From positions 1 through 38,336 of the IMG/VR virus record IMGVR_UViG_3300025070_000094: a stretch of 38,336 bases of DNA, one strand, 5' to 3'. This document shows, one piece after another, positions 16,501 to 24,188 of this stretch (position 1 is the stretch's first letter; each line of letters starts with the position of its first letter). The notes under the pieces are model-generated. The model ran no database searches. It saw only the letters and a program-made list of their open reading frames with translations, and was not told the origin of the DNA. This DNA comes from a virus. The translations under genes were made by a program, and so were the position numbers.

Positions 16501-17550
16501 GTAAGTGGTGGTATCTTAAGTTCTCTTGAGGGGGCTTCTGGTACATCTGGTATGACCAGAGGTGCAGGATTAGCCTACCTACGTAGTCTACGTGGTGCTT
16601 CTCGTATCTCTGACCAGAAAAAACTAGATGATGCTCTACAGGCTATTGCTGAACCATCAGAAGGTCTATACACTAACTTTGTCGATTACCAAAGAGACTT
16701 TGCAGATCAAAGAAACCTTATTCGTGAATTAGAAGAGAAAGCTGGTCATCAGTTAAGTACAGATGAACAAACTCTACTAGAAATCCAGAATGAGGCAGAT
16801 GCTGCACAAGCTCGTTACGATGGTCAGATTGATAAGCTAGATGAACAACTAGCACAAGCACAAGAGCAACTTAATGCTCTATATGGCATCAACACCTCTG
16901 TTAAAGATGTAAGTGCTGCAATCGCTGACTTGAGTGCTGCTGTACAGGCTGCTTTAAGTGCGCAAGCTGCTGCTAAAGCTGCCCTAGCTGGTGCTGGAAC
17001 AGGGGGTGGTGCAGGAGCAGGTGTACAAGAGGCTAATGCTGCAGGACAACAAATTCTAAATCAACTAGGTCAGTCAGGTATTGCTGAACGTAAGAGTGAT
17101 GGTGCTAAGTTCCAGAAAGTAAACATTCGTGGTTCCTCACAACTACTGCAAGTTGCATCAGACTTAGGTGTTCAAACATCAGGTAAGACTGGCGCACAAA
17201 TCCAGCAAGCTATCTCTAATGCAGGTAACTTGGGTGTTAATATGGATAACGCCACAAGAGCCTTACAGTTTGCTATGGGTGGTAATTTTGGTGGTGGTCT
17301 GCGTATGGTTGGTGAACGAGGCCCAGAACTTGAAGCTACAGGCCCATCACGTATCTTTAGTACTAAGCAAACTGCAGAGTTGTTCCGTAACCCAGAGCTT
17401 GTCGCAGAGGTTCGTAGCTTACGTGAAGAAGTCGCTGGTCTACGGACTGAAAGCAGACAACTACAAGCAAGTAATTCTAAGTATGTCAAGCGGAACTACG
17501 ATATTAACCGCAAGTGGGATACTGAAGGTCTTCCAGCTACAAGGACTTAA
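13555..17550 (+). CDS. Tail tape measure protein
   Basis: The 1331-residue protein sets tail length; at roughly 0.15 nm per residue it predicts a tail near 200 nm. Residues 1-130 and about 280-620 are coiled-coil-rich. A hydrophobic segment (AIAAFSALGVIVPIVTAIAG) lies near 150-170, and a long Ala/Gly/Met-rich hydrophobic region near 650-760 could insert in the host membrane during DNA delivery. The C-terminus has MVGERGPELEATGPSRIFS, a motif common at tape measure ends. I see no lytic transglycosylase or peptidase motif. It is the largest gene in the window. Confidence 0.93.
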   Translation: MADLIELDVVVRNKGLKESISTTERLERQIIKASKALDQNRISQERYNKILLSAKREYEALGLKSQKATAQVRRFADAQRDLSTAVNAGGVAAQQTARKTNQLGVLMQQTGYQVGDFAVQVQSGTNVMVALGQQATQLVGTFAMLARSTAAIAAFSALGVIVPIVTAIAGAFMRTAKSAEEAEEKVSGLAKTLKDFRQEQRALTQGITTDQLALQDRIRAIKELQEGYLQVLKDINEENDKSKIMNVDLSAAERFGGLFGSITSRFEGADVEEKIRLLGDLLVKAAAQEQELQIKINTEYLKRVRSMEEANKLAAIENRFGQDHVKYRNEVRRQAEVALELEIKQAGITDLVARKLRDRLKFEYDLIDAKADQDELDRLALARQEAITNSTKAALAVTKEMTSAIEDREAAVKEIQKTHNDELQSLKNQIELIKIEAQYGKDSLELEKATAAQAREAYEQSRIDAGMKGNLLELEMATYDELQRQKKTLEDINEEEIKRLAAVTLRQKMMDKQYSGRGGDPRKQGSDYMQSLEYQTVEEIIEELTGSGEKAARAMEELNDKIRELEDAADPFREYNRELEDLDKLLKAGKISQQAYNKAVDDLNEGLGDSIQIIGDVEQAFSDWMSRGFDDFKTFVGDILNSFKQMLVDMAAAALRNKILIPITTGMAAGFGSSAAASTMASGTGSFASGTMGASLAAGASAMGSGFMAGVQGFMGGGISGYGATLSATAANAGTMATIGAALPAVIAVAAVVGLLTKKTKLLDSGLRATVEGFDVAIETFQLTQSSRLFGLLKGSKVTSYEAADAELADPLIKAIGDMQQSIVDAAGTLGIGADAFDNFSYQFKLSLQGLTEEEKLQKINEEITKMGDSFASLSGHFETMNELLAAATQRYDLETRVLQLLGNETELLIRQRERERAATHELNRGMLDQVYALEDAYSAVNSAFATVQRSIEARKAAITSSFNDIMDAIQGRLAAAQSAVGVSGGILSSLEGASGTSGMTRGAGLAYLRSLRGASRISDQKKLDDALQAIAEPSEGLYTNFVDYQRDFADQRNLIRELEEKAGHQLSTDEQTLLEIQNEADAAQARYDGQIDKLDEQLAQAQEQLNALYGINTSVKDVSAAIADLSAAVQAALSAQAAAKAALAGAGTGGGAGAGVQEANAAGQQILNQLGQSGIAERKSDGAKFQKVNIRGSSQLLQVASDLGVQTSGKTGAQIQQAISNAGNLGVNMDNATRALQFAMGGNFGGGLRMVGERGPELEATGPSRIFSTKQTAELFRNPELVAEVRSLREEVAGLRTESRQLQASNSKYVKRNYDINRKWDTEGLPATRT

Positions 17551-17553
17551 TAG

Positions 17554-18459
17554 ATGCAGATTATTAAACCTGTAACAGTTACCAACAGTATTCTCACTAG
17601 CTCTAATGTTACCGAAGATGACTACGCTGAATGGGCTTCAGGTACTACCTACGCTGATGGTGATAACGTCATTGTCATAGGTACGACACACAAGGTCTAT
17701 GAAAGCCTAGTGAATAGTAACTTAGGTAATGACCCTACGACTGATGATGGTACTAACTGGTTGGAAATCAGTGCGACTAACCGCTGGAAAGCATTTGACC
17801 AGAAGATTAGTCAACCTGTAACTAACCTAAACAGTATTCAGTATGTCTTAACTGATTCTAGTTCTAACATTACCTCTGTCGCTTTATTTGGCCTAAAGGG
17901 TATTACAGCTAACGTAACTGTGGCTGATGGTGCTACAGAGGTATACAACCAAGACATATCCCTGACTGATAACAGAAACATTGTTGATTGGTTTACATAT
18001 TTCTTCGAGGAACAAGTACAGAAAGAACAAGCTCAGTGGTTAGACTTGCCACCTTACCTTGGCTCTACTGTCACTGTAACAGTTACTGCTAACACAGGTG
18101 AAACTGCAGAACTTGGTCAACTTGTCTTAGGGTTCTTGAGTGATCTTGGTACTACAACTTACGGTACATCAATCAGCATCGAAGACTTCTCACGTAAAGA
18201 GACAGATGACTTTGGTAACTTTATTGTTGTTGAAAGAGCATTTGCTCAGTTGGCTGACTTTGATGTACAGTTTGAAACTCAAAACGCAAGAAAAATTCAA
18301 CGGACGTTGGCTGGATTTAGGGCCACACCAATCGTCTATATCGGCTCAGAAGATACATCTTATGGTACGACCATCTATGGTTTCTATCGTAGGTTTGATT
18401 TAACGCTAGAAGGCCCATCGTTATCATTCGGAGCTATCGAAGTAGAAGGATTGACATAA
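17554..18459 (+). CDS. Tail protein with carbohydrate-binding-like N-terminal module
   Basis: Residues about 24-75 of this 301-residue protein (YAEWASGTTYADGDNVIVIG, KVYESLVNS, then DGTNWLEIS) resemble a chitinase-type carbohydrate-binding module (CBM5/12-like). The remainder is beta-rich (WLDLPPYLGSTVTVTVTANTG, FSRKETDDFGNFIVVERAFA) and looks like a tail-tip or distal tail protein. It is the only gene between the tape measure and the fibre genes, so it may fill the hub role. It starts 3 bases after the tape measure stop. Confidence 0.6.
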   Translation: MQIIKPVTVTNSILTSSNVTEDDYAEWASGTTYADGDNVIVIGTTHKVYESLVNSNLGNDPTTDDGTNWLEISATNRWKAFDQKISQPVTNLNSIQYVLTDSSSNITSVALFGLKGITANVTVADGATEVYNQDISLTDNRNIVDWFTYFFEEQVQKEQAQWLDLPPYLGSTVTVTVTANTGETAELGQLVLGFLSDLGTTTYGTSISIEDFSRKETDDFGNFIVVERAFAQLADFDVQFETQNARKIQRTLAGFRATPIVYIGSEDTSYGTTIYGFYRRFDLTLEGPSLSFGAIEVEGLT

Positions 18460-18460
18460 T

Positions 18461-19399
18461 ATGGCATACCCACCCATTACCACACTACCATCCCCACCCA
18501 GTCGTCAAGACCCCACGAACTTTGCTGATGAAGCTGATGCATTTTTAGGTGCATTACCTGACTTTGGTACAGAAGCTAACGCCCTTGCAGCTTATATGGA
18601 AGATACGATTGCTGCTGATGCACAAACAAGTGCTACAAACGCAGCTACAAGTGCCACTGCTGCTGCCACAAGTGCTACAAACGCTGCAACAAGTGAAACC
18701 AATGCAGCTACAAGTGCCACTGCCGCTGCAAATTCTGCTTCTAGTGTAGCTTCGGGTGCTTGGTCATCAGGTGCTTCATATTCTGTCGGGGATGTCGTTT
18801 ATTCTCCTATTACTTACTTAAGTTATCGTGCTATTACTACACACTCTGGAGAGACTACAGACCCATCTAGTGATGCTACTAATTGGGTACAGTTAGGTGG
18901 TATTTCTGGACTTACCGCTACTGCTGCTGAACTTAATAAATTAGATGGTGCAACAGTAACTACAGCAGAAATTAACTACCTTGATATTACTACTCTAGGT
19001 ACATCAGAAGCATCTAAGGCTGTAACTGCTGATGCTAATGGTGTCGTTACTTTTGATAACGGTATCTCTGAAGAATACAATGCGGTAACATCTAGCTCCA
19101 ATGCTACCACTGTAAATTTACGTGATGGTACAAACTTCAGTCATACTTTAACTGAAAATACCACGTTCACATTCAGCAACCCTGCTGCTTCTGGTAAAAC
19201 ATCTAGCTTTACCCTTAAACTTGTTCAGGACGCTTCTGCATCAGGTTTTACTGTAACTTGGCCTACTTCAGTTGATTGGCCTTCAGCTACAGCCCCGACT
19301 TTAACCGCAACTGCATCTGCAGTAGATTATTTTGTGTTTATCACCCATGATGGTGGTACTACATATTATGGATTTACTGCTGGTCAAGCACTAGCATAA
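18461..19399 (+). CDS. Tail fibre protein
   Basis: The 312-residue protein has an N-terminal virion-attachment-like region and then a stalk at about 55-95 of Ala/Thr/Ser repeats (NAATSATAAATSATNAATSE), the pattern of lambda Stf-type fibre shafts. A second CBM5/12-like module follows near 98-150 (GAWSSGASYSVGDVVYSP, then ATNWVQLGG). The motif LNKLDGATVTTAEINYLD, typical of phage fibres, lies near 163. The C-terminal beta domain resembles that of the head-module protein at 4215-4883. It is probably a host-surface binding fibre. Confidence 0.8.
   Translation: MAYPPITTLPSPPSRQDPTNFADEADAFLGALPDFGTEANALAAYMEDTIAADAQTSATNAATSATAAATSATNAATSETNAATSATAAANSASSVASGAWSSGASYSVGDVVYSPITYLSYRAITTHSGETTDPSSDATNWVQLGGISGLTATAAELNKLDGATVTTAEINYLDITTLGTSEASKAVTADANGVVTFDNGISEEYNAVTSSSNATTVNLRDGTNFSHTLTENTTFTFSNPAASGKTSSFTLKLVQDASASGFTVTWPTSVDWPSATAPTLTATASAVDYFVFITHDGGTTYYGFTAGQALA
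18641..18723 (+). repeat. Direct repeats in the fibre stalk
   Basis: The 20-mer GCAGCTACAAGTGCCACTGC occurs at 18641-18660 and again at 18704-18723, 63 bases (21 codons) apart. Related shorter copies (ACAAGTGCTACAAACGC) lie at the start of and between the two. The repeats encode the Ala/Thr/Ser stalk and could allow its length to vary by recombination. Confidence 0.7.
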
Positions 19400-19409
19400 G
19401 GAATACAAT

Positions 19410-21398
19410 ATGTCTAACTCGAAGAAACTCTTACAAGCTGCGGCAGGTAGTGCAGGTGGTGCTGGCCTGAATGTTGAGGAAGTGTTCAGCACTTATTTGT
19501 ATGAGGGTAATGGCTCTACACAAACGATAACCAACGGCATTGACCTTGATGGCGAAGGTGGATTGGTTTGGATTAAGAGTAGAACCGATGCATATAATCA
19601 TTATTTGCACGACACTACAACAAGTGAGCCGTGGCATTTTCTTCAGAGTAATTTAACAGATGCAAGAAATACACACACTGGGAATGAAGATTTAACTATC
19701 AGTGCTTTTAACTCAAATGGTTTTGTCATAGGCAGCGGCAGTGGTGTTAATAATGGATGGGGTGGTAATAATTCTGACTTCGCCTCTTGGACATTCCGCA
19801 AAGCCCCTAAGTTCTTTGATGTGGTGACTTATACTGGGACAGGTTCTGCGCAGACCATTAGCCATAACCTTGGTTCTGTTCCTGGGACTATTATTATTAA
19901 GGGTACAGATTACGTTGAAAACTGGATTGTGTATCATCGTTCTTTGGGAGAAACAAAGTATATCCAGCTAAATACTACTGGTGCTGCATCAACTAGTTCT
20001 AATACTTGGAACAATACTGCACCAACTTCTACAGAGTTTACTGTCAATACTCTTAATGCAGTAAACGAGAGTGGTTATAACTACGTTGCCTACCTATTCG
20101 CCCACAATGACGGTGACGGTGACTTCGGCCCTACAGGGGATCAGGACATTATCAAGTGTGGGAGTTATAGCGGAACATCGCCAGAGATAAATCTTGGATG
20201 GGAACCTCAGTGGATACTTTCTAAAAACGCAAGCACTACAAACGATTATTCTGATTGGATGCTTGTAGATAATATGAGGGCATTAACCGCAGACGGTACT
20301 AATTCGGACTATTTTAGGGCAAATGAAAGCACTGCTGAAGAAAACACTTCCACAAATGCTTTAGCCCCCATACCTACACCAACAGGGTTTAGACTAACAA
20401 GTGCTGGTAGTACCTCTTGGGGTGGTGCCAATACCGACACCTACATCTACATCGCCATTAGACGTGGCCCTATGGCTGTGCCTGAGAGTGCGACTGATGT
20501 GTTTCAAGTTGGAACTGTGCAAAACAACACGCCTAAAGATGTAAGCCCTGCGCCTGACTTTCCTGTTGATTTTGTACTTCATCACGCAGCCGCAAATAGT
20601 TCAACAGGTAATAAATTAGCAATAAATAGATTAGCTAATGATTTGCTTTACACAAACCTAACAGGCGGCTCTTCTTCATATGGCACTTACAGTTCTTACA
20701 GTCCGTTTGACCACATGGATAATGTTCAGCTAACAGGATTAGGTGCTGCAAATGGTGCAGCTTGGATGTGGAAGCGTGCGCCTAACTACTTTGATGTAGT
20801 CGCATACACAGGCAACGGAACAGCAGGGCGTACTGTAAGCCATAACCTTGGTGTTGCACCTGAGATGATGTGGGTTAAGCGTAGGGATGTAAGCAATGGG
20901 TGGAAAGTTTACCATTCGGCTTTAGGTGCAGGTTCTTCTGTCGCTCTAAATGAAACAGTTGGTGAAGAAACTAATGGTAACGGTTGTTGGAATAGTACTG
21001 CTCCGACAGATAGTGTGTTTTCTTTAGGGCCTATTGGAGATGTAAACGCATCAGGCAACACCTACATAGCCTACCTATTCGCAAGCCTAGATGGTGTGTC
21101 TAAGGTGGGTTCGTTTAGTTACACATATCCAAGTGATCTTACTGTGGACTGTGGCTTTTCAAGTGGCCCACGCTTTTTAATGATTAAGAAAACGAGTGCA
21201 ACTGGCGGTTGGATTGTAATTGATACTGAGCGTGGATTTACATCTGGGAATGATCCGTGGTTACAGTTAAATAGCACAGCCGCAGAGAACACATCTTGGG
21301 ATATTGCGGATATTACCCCTACTGGTTCGGGTTTTATCATTCCGTCAAACGGACTCCTTGGGTCTGGTGACTACATCTTTTACGCAGTGAGTGCTTAA
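19410..21398 (+). CDS. Receptor-binding/tail fibre protein with internal repeats
   Basis: The 662-residue, Gly/Ser/Thr/Asn/Trp-rich protein is built from repeated beta units. A unit starting near 132 (APKFFDVVTYTGTGSAQTIS, HNLGSVPG, WIVYHRSLG, NYVAYLFAH) returns near 457 (APNYFDVVAYTGNGTAGRTV, HNLGVAPE, WKVYHSALG, TYIAYLFAS). Partial copies lie at the N-terminus and between. This type is frequent in marine phage tail proteins and probably binds surface glycans. It follows the stalk fibre, ends just before a homing-endonuclease-like gene, and is a likely host-range determinant. Confidence 0.75.
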   Translation: MSNSKKLLQAAAGSAGGAGLNVEEVFSTYLYEGNGSTQTITNGIDLDGEGGLVWIKSRTDAYNHYLHDTTTSEPWHFLQSNLTDARNTHTGNEDLTISAFNSNGFVIGSGSGVNNGWGGNNSDFASWTFRKAPKFFDVVTYTGTGSAQTISHNLGSVPGTIIIKGTDYVENWIVYHRSLGETKYIQLNTTGAASTSSNTWNNTAPTSTEFTVNTLNAVNESGYNYVAYLFAHNDGDGDFGPTGDQDIIKCGSYSGTSPEINLGWEPQWILSKNASTTNDYSDWMLVDNMRALTADGTNSDYFRANESTAEENTSTNALAPIPTPTGFRLTSAGSTSWGGANTDTYIYIAIRRGPMAVPESATDVFQVGTVQNNTPKDVSPAPDFPVDFVLHHAAANSSTGNKLAINRLANDLLYTNLTGGSSSYGTYSSYSPFDHMDNVQLTGLGAANGAAWMWKRAPNYFDVVAYTGNGTAGRTVSHNLGVAPEMMWVKRRDVSNGWKVYHSALGAGSSVALNETVGEETNGNGCWNSTAPTDSVFSLGPIGDVNASGNTYIAYLFASLDGVSKVGSFSYTYPSDLTVDCGFSSGPRFLMIKKTSATGGWIVIDTERGFTSGNDPWLQLNSTAAENTSWDIADITPTGSGFIIPSNGLLGSGDYIFYAVSA

Positions 21399-21399
21399 C

Positions 21400-21930
21400 A
21401 TGACACGTTGTGAGTATAGAAAAGCCTACACTCAGCATAAGTCTAACGCCAAGCAGCGTAGCATAGAGATGCGCATGACGTTTGATGAATGGAAAGATGT
21501 CTGGGTGCAGTCTGGCTTGTGGGAGCAACGTGGCGTGGGAGCAGACAAATACTGCATGTGCCGCCACAATGATGACGGTCATTACGAAGCAGGTAATGTA
21601 TTCATCGCAACCAACAGCAACAATCTGCATGACGGTAACATTGGCAAGGTATTATCCGATGAAACAAAAGCCAAGATTGCAGAGGCCAAGCTAGGCAAAG
21701 AACGTGTTGACATGCAAGGCGATAGCAACCCTATGCACAGCCCAGAGGCTAAAGCTAAAATCTCTGCGGCAGTTGGCGGCTCTAACAACTACAGAGCCAA
21801 GCGGGTCATATCGCCATTTGGTGAATACGGATCAACAACAGAAGCCGCAAAGGATTTAGACATTCCAGCGGTTACAATTCAATGGCGTTGTCGGCATAAC
21901 AAAGCTGGCTGGTCATACGCAATCGCATAA
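21400..21930 (+). CDS. HNH-like homing endonuclease with NUMOD motifs
   Basis: The N-terminal half of this 176-residue protein contains CRHNDDGHYEAGNVFIATNS near residue 50, an HNH-like arrangement, though the usual zinc cysteines are not obvious. The C-terminal half has two NUMOD3-type DNA-binding motifs (SDETKAKIAEAKLG, SPEAKAKISAAVGG) and a NUMOD1-like helix-turn-helix (GSTTEAAKDLDIPAVTIQWR). Such free-standing genes spread by cutting uninserted alleles. The ATG at 21400 follows the fibre stop immediately and has only a weak ribosome-binding site. It interrupts the fibre-chaperone order, suggesting acquisition. Confidence 0.75.
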   Translation: MTRCEYRKAYTQHKSNAKQRSIEMRMTFDEWKDVWVQSGLWEQRGVGADKYCMCRHNDDGHYEAGNVFIATNSNNLHDGNIGKVLSDETKAKIAEAKLGKERVDMQGDSNPMHSPEAKAKISAAVGGSNNYRAKRVISPFGEYGSTTEAAKDLDIPAVTIQWRCRHNKAGWSYAIA

Positions 21931-21957
21931 TCAAACTCATATGAAAGGATCAATCTA

Positions 21958-22470
21958 ATGAGTGAATACAGAAACAGAACAACAGGACTTGTGCAGTCGC
22001 AGGGAGCGTGGAGACAGCACTACAGCAACATGTCCCTGCCTCGTGTATGGAAAGCGGCAACTTTAGACGCACTAGACCTAGACCCAGTGCTACGCAGCCC
22101 AGCGGCTACCGTAGGCGACTACCAGACATCAGTGCGTGATGGTGTTGTCCAAGATGCTAACGGCAACTGGGTGGAGAACTACGTTGCCCGTGACATGTTC
22201 TCAGATTACACCGATGAAGATGGCGTGTCTCACACTAAGGCAGATCAAGAAGCTGCGTATCAAGCAGGGCTAGATGCCACAACTGCCGAAGGTCATCGTG
22301 CCACACGCAACAAACTATTATCTGACAGTGACTGGACACAGATGAACGACAGTCCATTAAGCAATGAAGATAAGACAGCTTGGGCAACCTATCGCCAAGA
22401 GTTGCGTGATATGTCGGACTTGGCATCATGGCCTAATATTGCTGATGATGATTGGCCTGTTAAACCTTAA
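21958..22470 (+). CDS. Tail fibre assembly/chaperone-like protein
   Basis: The C-terminus of this 170-residue protein (NKLLSDSDWTQMNDSPLS, WATYRQELRDMSD, NIADDDWPVKP) carries the familiar pattern of phage tail fibre assembly chaperones, also present as C-terminal modules of fibre-associated proteins. The N-terminal part is less conserved. A GAAAGGA site lies upstream of the ATG. It lies downstream of the receptor-binding fibre, separated only by the homing-endonuclease-like gene, and probably helps that fibre fold or attach. Confidence 0.65.
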   Translation: MSEYRNRTTGLVQSQGAWRQHYSNMSLPRVWKAATLDALDLDPVLRSPAATVGDYQTSVRDGVVQDANGNWVENYVARDMFSDYTDEDGVSHTKADQEAAYQAGLDATTAEGHRATRNKLLSDSDWTQMNDSPLSNEDKTAWATYRQELRDMSDLASWPNIADDDWPVKP

Positions 22471-22481
22471 GGAGAACAACA

Positions 22482-22928
22482 ATGGGATATGTCTTAGGTA
22501 ACCGAAGTAAAGAAAAACTACAAGGTGTTGACCCACGGCTAGTTGCTGTTGTTGAAAGAGCTATTGAAATCTCTGAGCAGGACTTCTCTGTAATCTGTGG
22601 TCTACGTACTGTTGAAGAACAAGAAGCTCTGGTAGCCAAAGGTGCATCACAGACGATGAAGTCTAAGCACCTAGAAGGTAAAGCTGTAGACCTTGCAGCT
22701 TACTGTGATGGCATACGTTGGGAACTAAACTTGTACGACGAGATTGCAGATGCAATGCTCAAAGCTGCTAAAGAACTAGGAGTGACATTACGCTGGGGTG
22801 CTGCATGGCACAAAGCATTAAACGACTGGGATGGGACTGCAGAAGACCTGATGAATGAATACATTGACATTCGTCGTTCTGCTGGTCGTAGACCCTTCAT
22901 AGATGCCCCGCATTTCGAGGTTCTATAG
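22482..22928 (+). CDS. Endolysin, M15-family peptidase
   Basis: This 148-residue protein resembles phage L-alanyl-D-glutamate (VanY/M15-type) peptidases that cut peptidoglycan cross-bridges. Zinc-site residues are visible: SKHLEGKAVDL gives H63 and D70, and DAPHFEV gives H144. ICGLRTVEEQ near residue 40 is the usual substrate-side motif. There is no signal peptide, so release would depend on a holin. It opens the lysis cassette, with an AAGGAG ribosome-binding site. Confidence 0.9.
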   Translation: MGYVLGNRSKEKLQGVDPRLVAVVERAIEISEQDFSVICGLRTVEEQEALVAKGASQTMKSKHLEGKAVDLAAYCDGIRWELNLYDEIADAMLKAAKELGVTLRWGAAWHKALNDWDGTAEDLMNEYIDIRRSAGRRPFIDAPHFEVL

Positions 22929-22930
22929 TC

Positions 22931-23161
22931 ATGTACGAGATGGTAGACTTAATTATGCAATGGCTTGTAGCCCCTGTTATAGTCGTTGTATGGCACCTGT
23001 TTTCCCGATGTAATAAACACGAGACAGAAATAGCCGTACTTAAATCTCAACTAGAATCATCTAAAGTCTCATATGATCGTGAGATGAAAGAGATGAAAGA
23101 AACAATCAAAGCAATATTCCTAAAACTCGACAGTATAGAACAATCACTGCGAGATAGGTAA
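22931..23161 (+). CDS. Membrane protein with coiled coil, lysis cassette
   Basis: This 76-residue protein has one N-terminal transmembrane segment (about residues 8-26, LIMQWLVAPVIVVVWHLF) followed by a charged coiled coil to the end (KSQLESSKVSYDREMKEMK). The layout matches XhlA-like or i-spanin-like phage proteins and some pinholins. It starts 2 bases after the endolysin stop. Its place suggests a lysis role, but which one cannot be decided from sequence alone. Confidence 0.6.
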   Translation: MYEMVDLIMQWLVAPVIVVVWHLFSRCNKHETEIAVLKSQLESSKVSYDREMKEMKETIKAIFLKLDSIEQSLRDR

Positions 23162-23617
23162 ATGGACCCAATTACAATAATCTCAGGGGCCACAGTTGCA
23201 TTCAACGCCCTTAAGAAAGGGTTTGCTGTTGGGAAAGACCTACAGGATATGGGCAGTCAACTAACTAAGTGGGCAGGTCATATGGCTGACTTAGGTCAAG
23301 CTGAGAAACAAGTAAAGAACCCCCCTTGGTGGAAATCCTTGGGTGGTTCAGTAGAGGCTGAAAGTTTGGAAGTTTTTGCTGCGAAGCGTAAAGCAGAATC
23401 CATGAGAAAAGAGTTGAAGGATTATATATCTTTCACGATGGGTCCATCAGCATGGGATGAGCTAGTGGCTATTGAGGCAAAGATAAGAAAACAAAAACGG
23501 GAACATGAGTACCGTAAGGCTGAGTTGCAAGAAGCAATAATTACTTGGACTATTACAGGCTTACTATTGTTGACCTTCTTTGGCGGTCTTGGGCTTATAA
23601 TGTATATGGTAAGATAA
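23162..23617 (+). CDS. Membrane-anchored conserved hypothetical protein
   Basis: The 151-residue protein has an amphipathic N-terminus (PITIISGATVAFNALKKG), a charged helical centre with a PPWWKSLGG motif near 54, and a single C-terminal transmembrane segment (about 127-149, ITWTITGLLLLTFFGGLGLI). It resembles proteins of unknown role in lysis regions of marine phages. The ATG follows the previous stop codon directly. A holin or antiholin-like role is possible but unproven. Confidence 0.6.
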   Translation: MDPITIISGATVAFNALKKGFAVGKDLQDMGSQLTKWAGHMADLGQAEKQVKNPPWWKSLGGSVEAESLEVFAAKRKAESMRKELKDYISFTMGPSAWDELVAIEAKIRKQKREHEYRKAELQEAIITWTITGLLLLTFFGGLGLIMYMVR

Positions 23618-23784
23618 TGTGGTTTTTGATTTGGTTTCAACTTATGAATGGTGAACTTGACTACTACCAAGTAGGCAATACTTATTCATCACTAGAAGAG
23701 TGTAATAAAGAAAAAGAAATAGCTAGTGTTCTAGTGACAAGCAGAAATTCAGGGTTATTTTGTCTTGAGGCTTATAGAGAATAA
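23617..23784 (+). CDS. Small protein with hydrophobic N-terminus
   Basis: This 55-residue protein starts with a hydrophobic segment (MWFLIWFQLMNG), then YYQVGNTYSSLEECNKEKEI and FCLEAYRE. The spaced cysteines and tyrosine-rich strand resemble small exported or membrane-attached phage proteins. The ATG overlaps the preceding TAA (TAATG). An open frame from 23545 exists but lies inside the upstream gene. The protein at 36851-37024 has a similar design (hydrophobic start, then acidic and Cys-containing). Confidence 0.6.
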   Translation: MWFLIWFQLMNGELDYYQVGNTYSSLEECNKEKEIASVLVTSRNSGLFCLEAYRE

Positions 23785-23884
23785 ACTAGGTAAATGGGTA
23801 GTCTTTGATAAAGACGGTAAAATCGTCTTGATAACTAGTAACAAAAGAATAGCAGAGGCTTTAGTAAATGGTAGTAGACTTTGA
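23765..23884 (+). CDS. Possible 39-residue small protein
   Basis: A short open frame starting TTG encodes GKWVVFDKDGKIVLITSNKR followed by IAEALVNGSRL, with a coding-like alternation of hydrophobic and charged residues. It fills an otherwise empty gap of about 80 bases in a tightly packed cassette and overlaps both neighbours. The start is uncertain: the only candidate is TTG at 23765, with a weak AGGG about 10 bases upstream. Confidence 0.35.
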   Translation: MRLIENKLGKWVVFDKDGKIVLITSNKRIAEALVNGSRL

Positions 23885-24188
23885 CATTGATGGTGATGGT
23901 AAGATCACAGCAGAAGAAATAGCCATGAAGGAGCGTATGCTTGAAATAGAGCTACGTGAAGAGAAAGCTGAGTCACAAAAGTTTATGGCTTGGGTAGCTA
24001 TGGGTATGATGATTATATTTACCATATTTCTATTCACCCCTATCATGTCAGATTCACGAGTATCTGCTCTAGCTGATTTACTAGGTTTATTCTATATTGC
24101 TCAGACTGGTGTCGTTGCAGCTTACATGGGTGCTACAGCTTACATGGCTGGTAAGCCTATGGGTAACAAGGTGGCTATGAGCAAGTGA
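23868..24188 (+). CDS. EF-hand membrane protein, candidate holin
   Basis: Residues 6-17 (DIDGDGKITAEE) form a perfect EF-hand calcium loop: D6, D8, D10 and E17 as ligands, G11, and I13 in the hydrophobic position. A charged helix follows, then two transmembrane segments (about 40-60, MAWVAMGMMIIFTIFLFTPI, and about 72-96). The 106-residue length and the place directly before a spanin-like gene fit a holin. Calcium control of a holin is inference. Its stop overlaps the next start by 4 bases. Confidence 0.65.
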   Translation: MVVDFDIDGDGKITAEEIAMKERMLEIELREEKAESQKFMAWVAMGMMIIFTIFLFTPIMSDSRVSALADLLGLFYIAQTGVVAAYMGATAYMAGKPMGNKVAMSK

